DNA from: Chthoniobacterales bacterium
GTDB taxonomy: Bacteria > Verrucomicrobiota > Verrucomicrobiia > Chthoniobacterales > UBA10450
Length of the DNA: 8,251 bases
Assembly: GCA_013697365.1 (NCBI GenBank)
Contig: JACCXA010000143.1
Location: 1-8,251 of the forward strand
Direction of reading: 5' to 3'
This document shows, piece by piece, positions 1 through 5,817 of the stretch. A program made the position numbers and the translations under genes. How positions within the stretch are numbered: the first letter of the stretch is position 1; each line of letters begins with the position of its first letter. A model generated the notes under the pieces. That model ran no database searches and was not told where the DNA came from. It worked only from the letters and a program-made list of their open reading frames with translations.

Positions 1-2
1 TC

Positions 3-380
3 AATTTCATCGATCGCGATCGCCAATGGATCAAATCAGCCACCGGCTTGCCGCAGGACCTGGCGCAGACCCGCGCGACCTCGCGCGCTGCATCTGTTTG
101 TGGGCACGTCGTCGCCAGTGATCAACCGCTCACGGTCGAAGACATTGCGCGCGATCGCCGCTTTGCGAACAATGCGCTCCTGAAAGAACGCGGCGTGCGC
201 TTTTATGCGGGGGTCCCGCTTCGTGTAAATCATCGCGCCATTGGTTCGCTTTGCCTCCTCGACATCAAGCCGCGCCGTCTGACCGCCCGCGAGCAGCGCC
301 TCCTCGAATTTTTCGCGGAAGATGTTGTCGAAGAGATCCGACTTCGCGCAGGCAGGACCTCCGTAGCCGCCGCCGCCTGA
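3..380 (+). CDS. GAF-domain protein, C-terminal part (5' end outside window)
   Basis: The frame is open from the left edge and ends at TGA 378-380, giving 125 visible residues. They match the second half of a GAF sensor domain: a strand-like DRDRQWIKSATGLP segment, then SVCGHVV, then VEDIARDRRFANN, then GVRFYAGVPLR, and the closing IGSLCLLD strand followed by a helix rich in charged residues. This arrangement is typical of the GAF subgroup seen in bacterial sensor kinases, phosphatases and stand-alone GAF proteins. The domain is followed only by a short Ala-rich tail, so no kinase, HTH or cyclase output domain lies C-terminal to it; any output domain must be N-terminal, outside the window. 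The ligand cannot be told from sequence. Two cysteines lie in the domain, but neither sits in a recognised bilin-binding motif. The family call is firm; the full architecture is unknown. Confidence 0.85.
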   Translation, partial: NFIDRDRQWIKSATGLPQDLAQTRATSRAASVCGHVVASDQPLTVEDIARDRRFANNALLKERGVRFYAGVPLRVNHRAIGSLCLLDIKPRRLTAREQRLLEFFAEDVVEEIRLRAGRTSVAAAA

Positions 381-505
381 AGTCGCGGTTCGGTTCGGCT
401 CAGTCGGCAGATCTTGTCTCGCGCCTCGCGCTCTCAGTCGCCCGCCATGGCCGCTGCCTTGTGTCGGGCCTTGGAGTTTGAGGGCGGTCATGTTTACTGA
501 ATTTC
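381..505. other. Intergenic gap between GAF gene and MFS gene
   Basis: This 125-bp gap has no convincing ORF and no hairpin followed by a T-run. It contains a short direct repetition of CGGTT near 386-395 and a purine-rich GAGGG at 480-484 that looks like a Shine-Dalgarno sequence for an ATG at 490. No clear -35/-10 promoter pair was recognised by eye. Confidence 0.5.
480..492 (+). promoter_or_regulatory. Ribosome binding site and ATG out of frame with the MFS gene
   Basis: GAGGG at 480-484 is followed after five bases by ATG at 490-492, the best-looking translation start upstream of the transporter. The frame opened by this ATG differs from that of the MFS protein by one base. It would read MFTEFRDS and then, if the C at 514 were absent, continue directly into VSWTQRIAEFF of the transporter. 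Within the MFS frame itself the available starts are GTG 506 or GTG 515, neither with a well-spaced purine-rich site. Confidence 0.45.
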
Positions 506-1717
506 GTGACAGCCGTGAGCTGGACCCAGCGCATCGCCGAGTTTTTCGGCCTCAAACGCAACCTCGTCATCCTGCTGATCGCGACCTTCGTGATCGGCGC
601 TGGGGAGGAGTTGTGGATGCGCTTCGTCCCGAAGTATCTCGCCGCTCTCGGCGCGACTGTTTTCGTCATCGGACTCTTTGACGCTCTGCGAAATTTCCTC
701 GGCGCGGTTTACGCCTACCCCGGCGGGATTCTGGTTGATCGCTGGGGACATCGGAACGCCTTCGTCGCCTTCAATATTTTCTCCATTGTGGGCTACTCGC
801 TCGTGCTCTTGCTCCCGCATTGGGGAGCCGTCATCGCCGGCATGTTCCTGTTCCTTTCCTGGACGTGCTTTTCGCTCCCCGCTTCCTTTTCACTCATCGG
901 CGCGTCGCTTGCCTCGAATCGGCACGCGACGGGCATCGGCGTCCAAGCGGTCATCAAACGCCTCCCGATCATGGTTGCGCCCTTCATCGGCGGAATTCTC
1001 ATCGACCGTTACGGCATCGTCACCGGCGTCCGCATCGGGCTGGCCATCTCGATCGTGCTTTCCTTTCTTACCATCTTCGTGCAACGCCAGCTGCGGGACG
1101 CTCCTACCCAGACTATCGACCGCGCCGATCGCTGGAGTTTCTGGCGCAGTGTGCGCGAGTTCAACGCGCCGATGCGGCGGCTCCTGCTGAGCGACATCCT
1201 CGTCCGTTTTTGCGAGCGCATCCCATTCGCGTGGGTCGTCATCTACGCCATGGATAACCTCGGTTTAAGCGCGAAACAGTTCGGCGTTCTGACCACGGTC
1301 GAGATGATGGCCGCCACCCTCTGCATCATCCCGGCCTCCCACTTTGCCGACAAGTATGGCCGGGAGCCCTTCGTCATCGCCACGTTCGTCTTTTTCACTC
1401 TGTTCCCACTCCTCCTTCTTTATTCCCACACCTTTCCGATGCTTCTATTCGCCTTTGCCATTCGCGGCTTGAAAGAATTCGGAGACGCCGCCCGCAAGGC
1501 TCTCATCATCGGCTGCAGCGACCCGCGCCGCCGGGGCCAGATGGTTGGCACTTATTATTTGATCCGCGATCTGCTCGTGAGCGGCGCGGCCCTGCTCGGC
1601 GCCGCTCTTTGGCAGTTTGGCCCCCAGGTGAATTTTATCGGCGCTGCCGCGATCGGCGCTGTCGGAACCATCTTCTATATCCTGACCTTGCAGCGCGGAG
1701 AACTTACCCGCGCCTGA
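506..1717 (+). CDS. Major facilitator superfamily (MFS) transporter
   Basis: A 403-residue inner-membrane protein with about 12 hydrophobic segments in two halves, the usual MFS size. The signature motif A between helices 2 and 3 is seen as GGILVDRWGHR (residues 73-83), and its degenerate copy between helices 8 and 9 as HFADKYGRE (about 279-287). A hydrophilic central loop of about 25 residues (about 195-220) separates the halves. The motif GLKEFGDAARKALI (321-334) resembles a segment common in the drug/solute efflux-like MFS proteins. Substrate cannot be assigned; proton-coupled export of a small molecule is a family-level guess. The start used is GTG 506, the most upstream conventional start after an in-frame stop at 479-481; GTG 515 is an alternative. 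A one-base indel near 514 may have displaced the true ATG at 490. The gene stands alone, with gaps on both sides. Confidence 0.9.
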   Translation: MTAVSWTQRIAEFFGLKRNLVILLIATFVIGAGEELWMRFVPKYLAALGATVFVIGLFDALRNFLGAVYAYPGGILVDRWGHRNAFVAFNIFSIVGYSLVLLLPHWGAVIAGMFLFLSWTCFSLPASFSLIGASLASNRHATGIGVQAVIKRLPIMVAPFIGGILIDRYGIVTGVRIGLAISIVLSFLTIFVQRQLRDAPTQTIDRADRWSFWRSVREFNAPMRRLLLSDILVRFCERIPFAWVVIYAMDNLGLSAKQFGVLTTVEMMAATLCIIPASHFADKYGREPFVIATFVFFTLFPLLLLYSHTFPMLLFAFAIRGLKEFGDAARKALIIGCSDPRRRGQMVGTYYLIRDLLVSGAALLGAALWQFGPQVNFIGAAAIGAVGTIFYILTLQRGELTRA

Positions 1718-2107
1718 TCGGCGGACGTGCCGGTCCTTTACGCCCTCGACGCTAACGTCCAGACACAAAAGATTTCAGGTTTGCGGGATGCGCTTGATGG
1801 TCTTGGAGACATCGATCAAGGGATCAGCCTGAATGGTCAGGCGAATCTGGTGCCCACCGGATGGGAATGGGCTGGTCTTCGCACGCACTGCACGGCAGGT
1901 CTTGAAGATCGTTTACTTCGCGCCCGACGCCGCGAGCGGCGGCTTCTTCCCGAACGGCATCAAATTCAGGAACGACGAAGTAACGAACAGCGCCGGAAGT
2001 TCCGATCCGAGCTACTGGCAATTTAACGAGGGCCGGGCCCATCAGCCCGACCGTTTCGTTGTACTGCCCGGCGTCCGGTTGCGCCGCAGCTGCGAAGATT
2101 CTTTGTC
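1718..2107. other. 390-bp region without a recognised gene
   Basis: No protein family was recognised on either strand. The longest + strand ORF (1833-2150) begins at an ATG directly after an in-frame stop and overlaps the start of the photolyase gene. A - strand ORF (1824-2312) overlaps even more of the photolyase. GC-rich hairpin-forming sequence lies at 2030-2049 (for example CGGGC and GCCCG arms separated by six bases) but has no T-run after it. The region may be a promoter or leader for the photolyase, or the remnant of a decayed gene. Confidence 0.5.
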
Positions 2108-2150
2108 GTGCATGCCGACCAAATCCATTCAGGTCGCGTCTCGTCGTTGA
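1833..2150 (+). CDS. Doubtful short ORF, hypothetical
   Basis: A 105-codon ORF with no recognised homology. By hand count about 73% of its third positions are G or C, and this is higher still across codons 21-60, which fits coding use in a GC-rich genome. The middle of the translation (KIVYFAPDAASGGFF and onward) has a believable composition, but the end turns Arg/Cys-rich. It overlaps the class II photolyase start by 43 bases in another frame, and no clear ribosome binding site precedes it. It could be a small gene, a fragment of a degraded gene or chance. Listed at low confidence so that the stretch is not lost. Confidence 0.2.
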   Translation: MVRRIWCPPDGNGLVFARTARQVLKIVYFAPDAASGGFFPNGIKFRNDEVTNSAGSSDPSYWQFNEGRAHQPDRFVVLPGVRLRRSCEDSLSCMPTKSIQVASRR

Positions 2151-3490
2151 ATCAATGCGACTCTGCGCGGGGCGCTTACGTCCTTTATTGGATGCAACAA
2201 TCGCAGCGTGCGACTTGGAACCATGCTTTGGAATATGCGATCGGCCGCGCGAACGAACTGGGGCAGCCGCTCCTGGTTTGTTTTGGCCTGATGGATGACT
2301 ATCCGGAGGCAAATCTCCGGCATTATACCTTTATGCTCGAAGGGCTGCGCGACGTCGGGGAAGCGCTCGCGCAGCGCGGAATTACTTTCGTTCTGGAGCG
2401 GGGCGATCCGGCAGAGGTGGCGCTTAAGATTAGCAAAAAGGCGTCGCTCCTCGTTTGCGACCGCGGCTATCTCACTTCTCAAAAGAGATGGCGGAAGCAA
2501 GTCGCGGCCGAAGCGCATTGCCCCGTTCTAGAAGTCGAGAGCGACGTCGTTGTGCCGGTTCATCTCGCGTCGGAGAAACGCGAGTTCGCAGCGCGCACTC
2601 TGCGGCCAAAATTGACGCGACTTTGGCCTGAGCATCTTCACAAAGTCCCACGCCTGATTGTCCAAAAGAAAAGTCTCGATCTGGCCTCACGCGGACTGAA
2701 CTGGCGCGATCCCGAAGGCGTGGTGCGAAAACTTAAGGTCGATCGGTCTGTCGCCGCGGTGACTGAGCATTTCCACGGCGGAACAGTCGCGGCAGAGAAG
2801 ATCTTCCGGCGTTTCTGCTCTGAACTCCTTCCTGATTACAAAGCGACGCGCAACCAGCCGCAGACCAACAACGTTTCGCACATAAGCAAGTATCTGCATT
2901 TTGGTCAGATCTCGCCTCTCTGGCTCGCGCTCGAAGCGCGCCGGCAGGCCAACGGCAACGCGGAGAACATCGCGAGCTTCATCGACGAGCTGCTCGTGCG
3001 ACGCGAGCTCTCTATGAACTGGGTCGAGTTCACCGAGAACTACGAGAGTTACGAATCTCTCCCCGATTGGTCGCGTAAAACGCTGGCTGAGCACGCTGCG
3101 GATCCGAGGCCCTATCTTTATTCCCGTGAGCAACTCGAGACCGCGGCGACGCACGACCCGTATTGGAATGCGGCTATGAACGAGATGCGGTTCACCGGCT
3201 ACATGCACAACCACATGCGCATGTATTGGGGAAAGAAGATCCTGGAGTGGAGCCCTACGCCGGAAGAAGCGCATGCCACAGCGCTCGCGATCAACAACAA
3301 ATTCTTTCTCGATGGCCGCGACGCAAACTCCTTCGCGAATATCGGTTGGGTTTTCGGCCAGCACGATCGCCCGTGGTTCGAGCGTCCAGTCTTCGGCAAG
3401 GTGCGCTACATGAACGCGGCCGGGCTGGAGCGGAAGTGCGATATCCGCGCCTACGTGGCCAAAGTCAGCACGTTAACGACCGCTGCCTAG
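2108..3490 (+). CDS. phr: Class II CPD photolyase (deoxyribodipyrimidine photo-lyase)
   Basis: A 460-residue FAD-dependent cytoplasmic enzyme that uses blue/near-UV light to split cyclobutane pyrimidine dimers (EC 4.1.99.3). The N-terminal alpha/beta antenna domain opens with the class II signature YVLYWMQQSQRA and continues with PLLVCFGLMDDYPEANLRHY. The C-terminal helical FAD domain carries YLHFGQIS (262-269), HNHMRMYWGKKILEW (367-381) and LDGRDANSFANIGW. The class II tryptophans that carry electrons to FAD are present as W353, W374 and W381, with the same 21- and 7-residue spacing as W360/W381/W388 of the Methanosarcina mazei enzyme (recalled). The C-terminal FGQHDRPW...ERPVFGK block resembles the plant type. 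The GTG start at 2108 is the only usual start codon after the in-frame stop at 2024-2026, and it keeps the family-typical GRVSSLN segment before the antenna domain. A weak GAAG lies about 10 bases upstream. Confidence 0.96.
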   Translation: MHADQIHSGRVSSLNQCDSARGAYVLYWMQQSQRATWNHALEYAIGRANELGQPLLVCFGLMDDYPEANLRHYTFMLEGLRDVGEALAQRGITFVLERGDPAEVALKISKKASLLVCDRGYLTSQKRWRKQVAAEAHCPVLEVESDVVVPVHLASEKREFAARTLRPKLTRLWPEHLHKVPRLIVQKKSLDLASRGLNWRDPEGVVRKLKVDRSVAAVTEHFHGGTVAAEKIFRRFCSELLPDYKATRNQPQTNNVSHISKYLHFGQISPLWLALEARRQANGNAENIASFIDELLVRRELSMNWVEFTENYESYESLPDWSRKTLAEHAADPRPYLYSREQLETAATHDPYWNAAMNEMRFTGYMHNHMRMYWGKKILEWSPTPEEAHATALAINNKFFLDGRDANSFANIGWVFGQHDRPWFERPVFGKVRYMNAAGLERKCDIRAYVAKVSTLTTAA

Positions 3491-3500
3491 GCGATTTGGG

Positions 3501-3668
3501 TCACTTCCCTGATCTCTCCGGGACCGTGTCCCAATCTTTTGGCACGGCATCAATCTCTAATCTCTCGGCCGATTCGGCCTTAGCGAACTCCGCCGCGCGC
3601 GCAAGCCCGACCACGACAACGAAGGTAACGATTAGACCCAAAAGGAAGATGCAGATGATGTAGTCCAT
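3501..3668 (-). CDS. Small single-pass membrane protein, hypothetical (55 aa)
   Basis: Reading from ATG at 3668 down to TGA at 3503-3501 gives 55 residues. Residues 3-22 are one strongly hydrophobic segment (YIICIFLLGLIVTFVVVVGL), followed by a charged, probably cytoplasmic tail rich in Ala, Glu and Asp and ending in PERSGK. The start is supported by GAGG about six bases upstream (in TTGAGGCGCG-ATG). Only six bases separate it from the stop of the upstream 64-codon gene on the same strand, so the two are probably one operon. No family was recognised. Its small size, single helix and partner suggest an accessory or regulatory membrane peptide, but that is inference. It converges on the class II photolyase with only 10 bases between stop codons. 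Confidence 0.65.
   Translation of the reverse strand: MDYIICIFLLGLIVTFVVVVGLARAAEFAKAESAERLEIDAVPKDWDTVPERSGK
3520..3538 (+). terminator. Possible terminator after the class II photolyase gene
   Basis: GGGAC CGT GTCCC (3520-3532) forms a perfect 5-bp, all but one G-C stem with a 3-base loop. It is followed by AATCTTTT, a short T-rich run on the + strand, 30 bases past the photolyase stop. The stem is short and the T-run broken, so activity is uncertain. It lies inside the 3' end of the convergent 55-codon gene, whose codons must also satisfy this sequence. Confidence 0.3.
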
Positions 3669-3674
3669 CGCGCC

Positions 3675-3869
3675 TCAACCTTTCCGCAGACGAGCGACCG
3701 TTCCGGCGAGAAGCACAATCCGGACGCCCACCCAAAGCCCGAGAATACTCGGGACCCAGATGCCGACAAAGAGGCCGTAGTCGTGATTGACCAGGAACCA
3801 GAGAGACACGCTGGCAACGAGGCTAACGAAAGTGGCGATGAGAAACGGGTAGTCGATCTTTGTGAACAT
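3675..3869 (-). CDS. Small two-helix membrane protein, hypothetical (64 aa)
   Basis: A 64-residue protein from ATG at 3869, with two predicted membrane helices (about residues 8-27 and 31-52). They are joined by a very short NHDY turn, and a basic tail (ARLRKG) is probably cytoplasmic. A TTG three codons upstream (3878) could add three residues, but the ATG is preferred; no strong Shine-Dalgarno sequence is seen for either. The opposite strand offers no competing gene here, because the real photolyase start is at 3961. The helix-turn-helix hairpin form resembles many uncharacterised bacterial small membrane proteins. It is the first gene of an apparent two-gene unit with the 55-residue protein and lies head-to-head with the FeS photolyase gene, with 91 bases between start codons. 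Function unknown. Confidence 0.7.
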   Translation of the reverse strand: MFTKIDYPFLIATFVSLVASVSLWFLVNHDYGLFVGIWVPSILGLWVGVRIVLLAGTVARLRKG

Positions 3870-3960
3870 AGGCGGCAAGGTCCGACCGAACTACGGGTGG
3901 GCGCGGCAAACGGATTCAACCCGGCGCGTCCGCGCGGGACCCAGACACGATAAGCCTTTG
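3870..3960. promoter_or_regulatory. Divergent intergenic region, probable shared promoter area
   Basis: The 91 bases between the ATG of the - strand membrane-protein pair and the ATG of the FeS photolyase must hold the 5' signals of both units, unless the photolyase is read from further upstream. The stretch is GC-rich, with an imperfect inverted repeat near 3928-3940 (GTCC and GGAC arms). No confident -35/-10 pair or known operator was identified by eye. Confidence 0.4.
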
Positions 3961-5496
3961 ATGCAGACGGTCTGGATTCTCGGCGATCAGCTATCTCCGG
4001 AGCACGCGGCGCTTGCCGCGACAAACCCGCGGGAGTCGCGCGTCCTGATGGTTGAATCAAAGGCGCGCGGCTCGGCCTTGCGTTACCACAAGCTGAAGCT
4101 TGTTCTGGTCTACAGCGCGATGCGGCACTTCGCGCAGGATCTGCGCAACGCTGGTTGGGAGGTTGATTACCAGCTCATCGAAGGCACCGGCACCTTCGAA
4201 GACGGCGTGCGACGACATCTCGAGCAGCGCAGACCGGAGAAGCTCGTTCTGGCGGAGCCGAACTCCTTTCCGGAAACTGACGCCGTTTCCAAGCTTGGGC
4301 GGAAATTGCGCACGCCGGTCGAGTTCGTCCCGACCGCGCAATTTCTCCAATCGCGGGACGACTTCCGGGCATGGGCCTCCGGCCAAAAGCGTCTGCTCAT
4401 GGAGAATCATTATCGCCGGATGCGGAAGCGTTTCGGCTGGCTCATGGAAGAAGACGGCCAGCCCGCGGGAGGAGCGTGGAACTTCGATCCCGAGAACCGC
4501 GCCACCTACACGACCTGGAAACGTGCCGGAGCTCCGAGAGCAAGCACGCCGTTGCTCGAAAAGCCCGATCAACTCACGCGTGAGGTCATCGCGACGCTGG
4601 CGCGCGAGTTCCCGGAGAATCCCGGCCGGGCCGAAGCATTCTGGTTGCCGGTGGACCGCGCCGGCGCGTTGCGCTGGCTGCGATACTTCATCGACGAGCG
4701 CCTGCCAAGCTTCGGCGTTTATGAAGACATGATGGCCGAAGGCGAACCGTATCTATTCCACTCCGTTCTTTCGCCCTTGATCAATCTCGGCCTGCTCACG
4801 CCGCGCGAATGTGTCGAGGCGGCGATCGAGGCTTACCGACGCGGCACCGCGCCACTCAATTCAGCGGAAGGCTACGTCCGGCAAATGATCGGCTGGCGCG
4901 AGTTCATCAACGGCGTTTATTGGCTTCGCGGGCCGGAATACAAAAAGCTGAACTCGTTAGGCGCGACGCGGCCGCTGTCCGCCTGGTTTTACACCTCCGA
5001 GACGCCGATGAACTGCCTGCATCATGTCCTGAAGCAGAATCTCGAGCTGGGCTGGAATCACCACATCCAGCGGCTCATGGTGCTCGGGAATTTCTTTCTC
5101 ATCTCCGGCATCAGTCCGCAGGAAGCGCTCCGTTGGTATAACGAGATGTACGTCGACGCTTACGACTGGGTCATGGCAGCTAATGTCATCGGCATGTCGC
5201 TTTACGCGGACGGCGGCTACATGGCGACGAAGCCGTACGCTGACACAAGCAATTACATCCGGAAGATGAGCAACTATTGCAAAGGTTGTCGCTTCGATCC
5301 CGACCAGAAAACCGGGACTGATGCGTGCCCTTTCAATTATCTCTACTGGCGTTTTATCGATGAACACGCGGAACAGTTCGGCCGTAATCCGCGCATGCGC
5401 ACGATTACGAAAGCCTGGCTCGCGCGTCCCGAGCCCAGCAAAGAGGAAGTGCGTATTTCGGCGCGCGCCTTCCTCGAAACTGCCGTGCCTGCCTGA
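3961..5496 (+). CDS. Iron-sulphur bacterial cryptochrome/photolyase, (6-4) photolyase type
   Basis: A 511-residue member of the FeS-BCP (CryPro) family, which includes Agrobacterium PhrB, a light-driven (6-4) photoproduct repair enzyme with FAD, a [4Fe-4S] cluster and a lumazine antenna. The N-terminal domain starts VWILGDQLSP and contains VYSAMRHFA. The FAD domain has LNSAEGYVRQMIGWRE and HHIQRLM, with H368 matching the PhrB active-site His366. The four cluster cysteines are C352, C440, C443 and C456, with spacings of 88, 3 and 13, identical to PhrB C350/C438/C441/C454 (recalled). Electron-transfer W390/Y391 of PhrB correspond to W392/Y393, but PhrB W342 aligns with Y344 here. The frame is open further upstream to GTG 3862, but homology begins at ATG 3961. 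No strong ribosome binding site is visible (weak GATAAG at 3950-3955). It is probably translationally coupled to the DUF3253 gene. Repair and photoreceptor roles cannot be told apart from sequence alone. Confidence 0.95.
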   Translation: MQTVWILGDQLSPEHAALAATNPRESRVLMVESKARGSALRYHKLKLVLVYSAMRHFAQDLRNAGWEVDYQLIEGTGTFEDGVRRHLEQRRPEKLVLAEPNSFPETDAVSKLGRKLRTPVEFVPTAQFLQSRDDFRAWASGQKRLLMENHYRRMRKRFGWLMEEDGQPAGGAWNFDPENRATYTTWKRAGAPRASTPLLEKPDQLTREVIATLAREFPENPGRAEAFWLPVDRAGALRWLRYFIDERLPSFGVYEDMMAEGEPYLFHSVLSPLINLGLLTPRECVEAAIEAYRRGTAPLNSAEGYVRQMIGWREFINGVYWLRGPEYKKLNSLGATRPLSAWFYTSETPMNCLHHVLKQNLELGWNHHIQRLMVLGNFFLISGISPQEALRWYNEMYVDAYDWVMAANVIGMSLYADGGYMATKPYADTSNYIRKMSNYCKGCRFDPDQKTGTDACPFNYLYWRFIDEHAEQFGRNPRMRTITKAWLARPEPSKEEVRISARAFLETAVPA

Positions 5497-5497
5497 G

Positions 5498-5740
5498 ATG
5501 GCAGAGCCGAGGAAGATAACAGAAGTCTTGTTGCGCCTGGCTATGGAGCGCAGCGAGAAGACGTTTTGCCCGTCAGAAGCAGCCCGGGCGTTGTCCATAA
5601 ACTGGCGCCCGTTAATGCCGGCCATCCTCCGAGAAGCGCAGCGCCTGGTCGATGCGGGACAGCTCCGCTGTTCGCAAGGAGGCAAGGACGTTTCGCCTCT
5701 CAGCGCGCGCGGTCCAATTCGCCTTTCAGCGAAAATCTGA
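5498..5740 (+). CDS. DUF3253 domain protein
   Basis: An 80-residue protein that is DUF3253 almost end to end. Recognisable family features are TFCPSEAARAL (residues 22-32), the NWRPLMPAI block (35-43), a helix REAQRLVDAGQL (45-56), and the closing QGGKDVSP and ARGPIRLS strands (60-77). The arrangement of helices followed by a beta hairpin suggests a small winged-helix-like fold, which is inference; biochemical function is unknown to me. The ATG lies one base after the stop of the FeS photolyase, so translation by re-initiating ribosomes is likely and no separate Shine-Dalgarno sequence is needed. From memory, DUF3253 genes are often found near cryptochrome/photolyase genes, which fits a role linked to light-dependent repair. 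The frame is open upstream inside the photolyase gene, but that part is only overlap. Confidence 0.85.
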   Translation: MAEPRKITEVLLRLAMERSEKTFCPSEAARALSINWRPLMPAILREAQRLVDAGQLRCSQGGKDVSPLSARGPIRLSAKI

Positions 5741-5817
5741 ATCCAAACCGCGCCTGCGCAGCATCTCACTCCCGAGGCTCGACCGCGCCCGCGCGCGCAA
5801 CAACCAGCCCTTGGCAT
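5741..5817. other. Short gap between DUF3253 gene and permease gene
   Basis: 77 bases, very GC-rich (including an alternating GC stretch near 5787-5799), with no ORF, hairpin-plus-T terminator or clear promoter recognised. The permease could be read through from the photolyase-DUF3253 unit, but nothing in the sequence proves it. Confidence 0.4.

Noticed and set aside
2030..2049. GC-rich inverted repeats as a terminator or riboswitch
   Set aside because: The arms are only 4-5 bp and no T-run follows. Such short palindromes are expected by chance in sequence this rich in G and C.
1824..2312. A 162-codon - strand ORF covering the gap and the photolyase start
   Set aside because: About 200 bases lie opposite the clearly coding class II photolyase N-terminus, and no domain or convincing start site was seen. 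Only the doubtful + strand ORF is listed for this gap.
2687..3364. A 225-codon open frame on the - strand
   Set aside because: It is fully antisense to the catalytic domain of the class II photolyase, whose motifs are unmistakable. The antisense product is Arg/Val-rich with no known motif.
3862..3960. N-terminal extension of the FeS photolyase from GTG 3862
   Set aside because: The added 33 residues have no family similarity and would overlap the start of the divergent small membrane gene. ATG 3961 opens directly into the conserved VWILGDQLSP segment.
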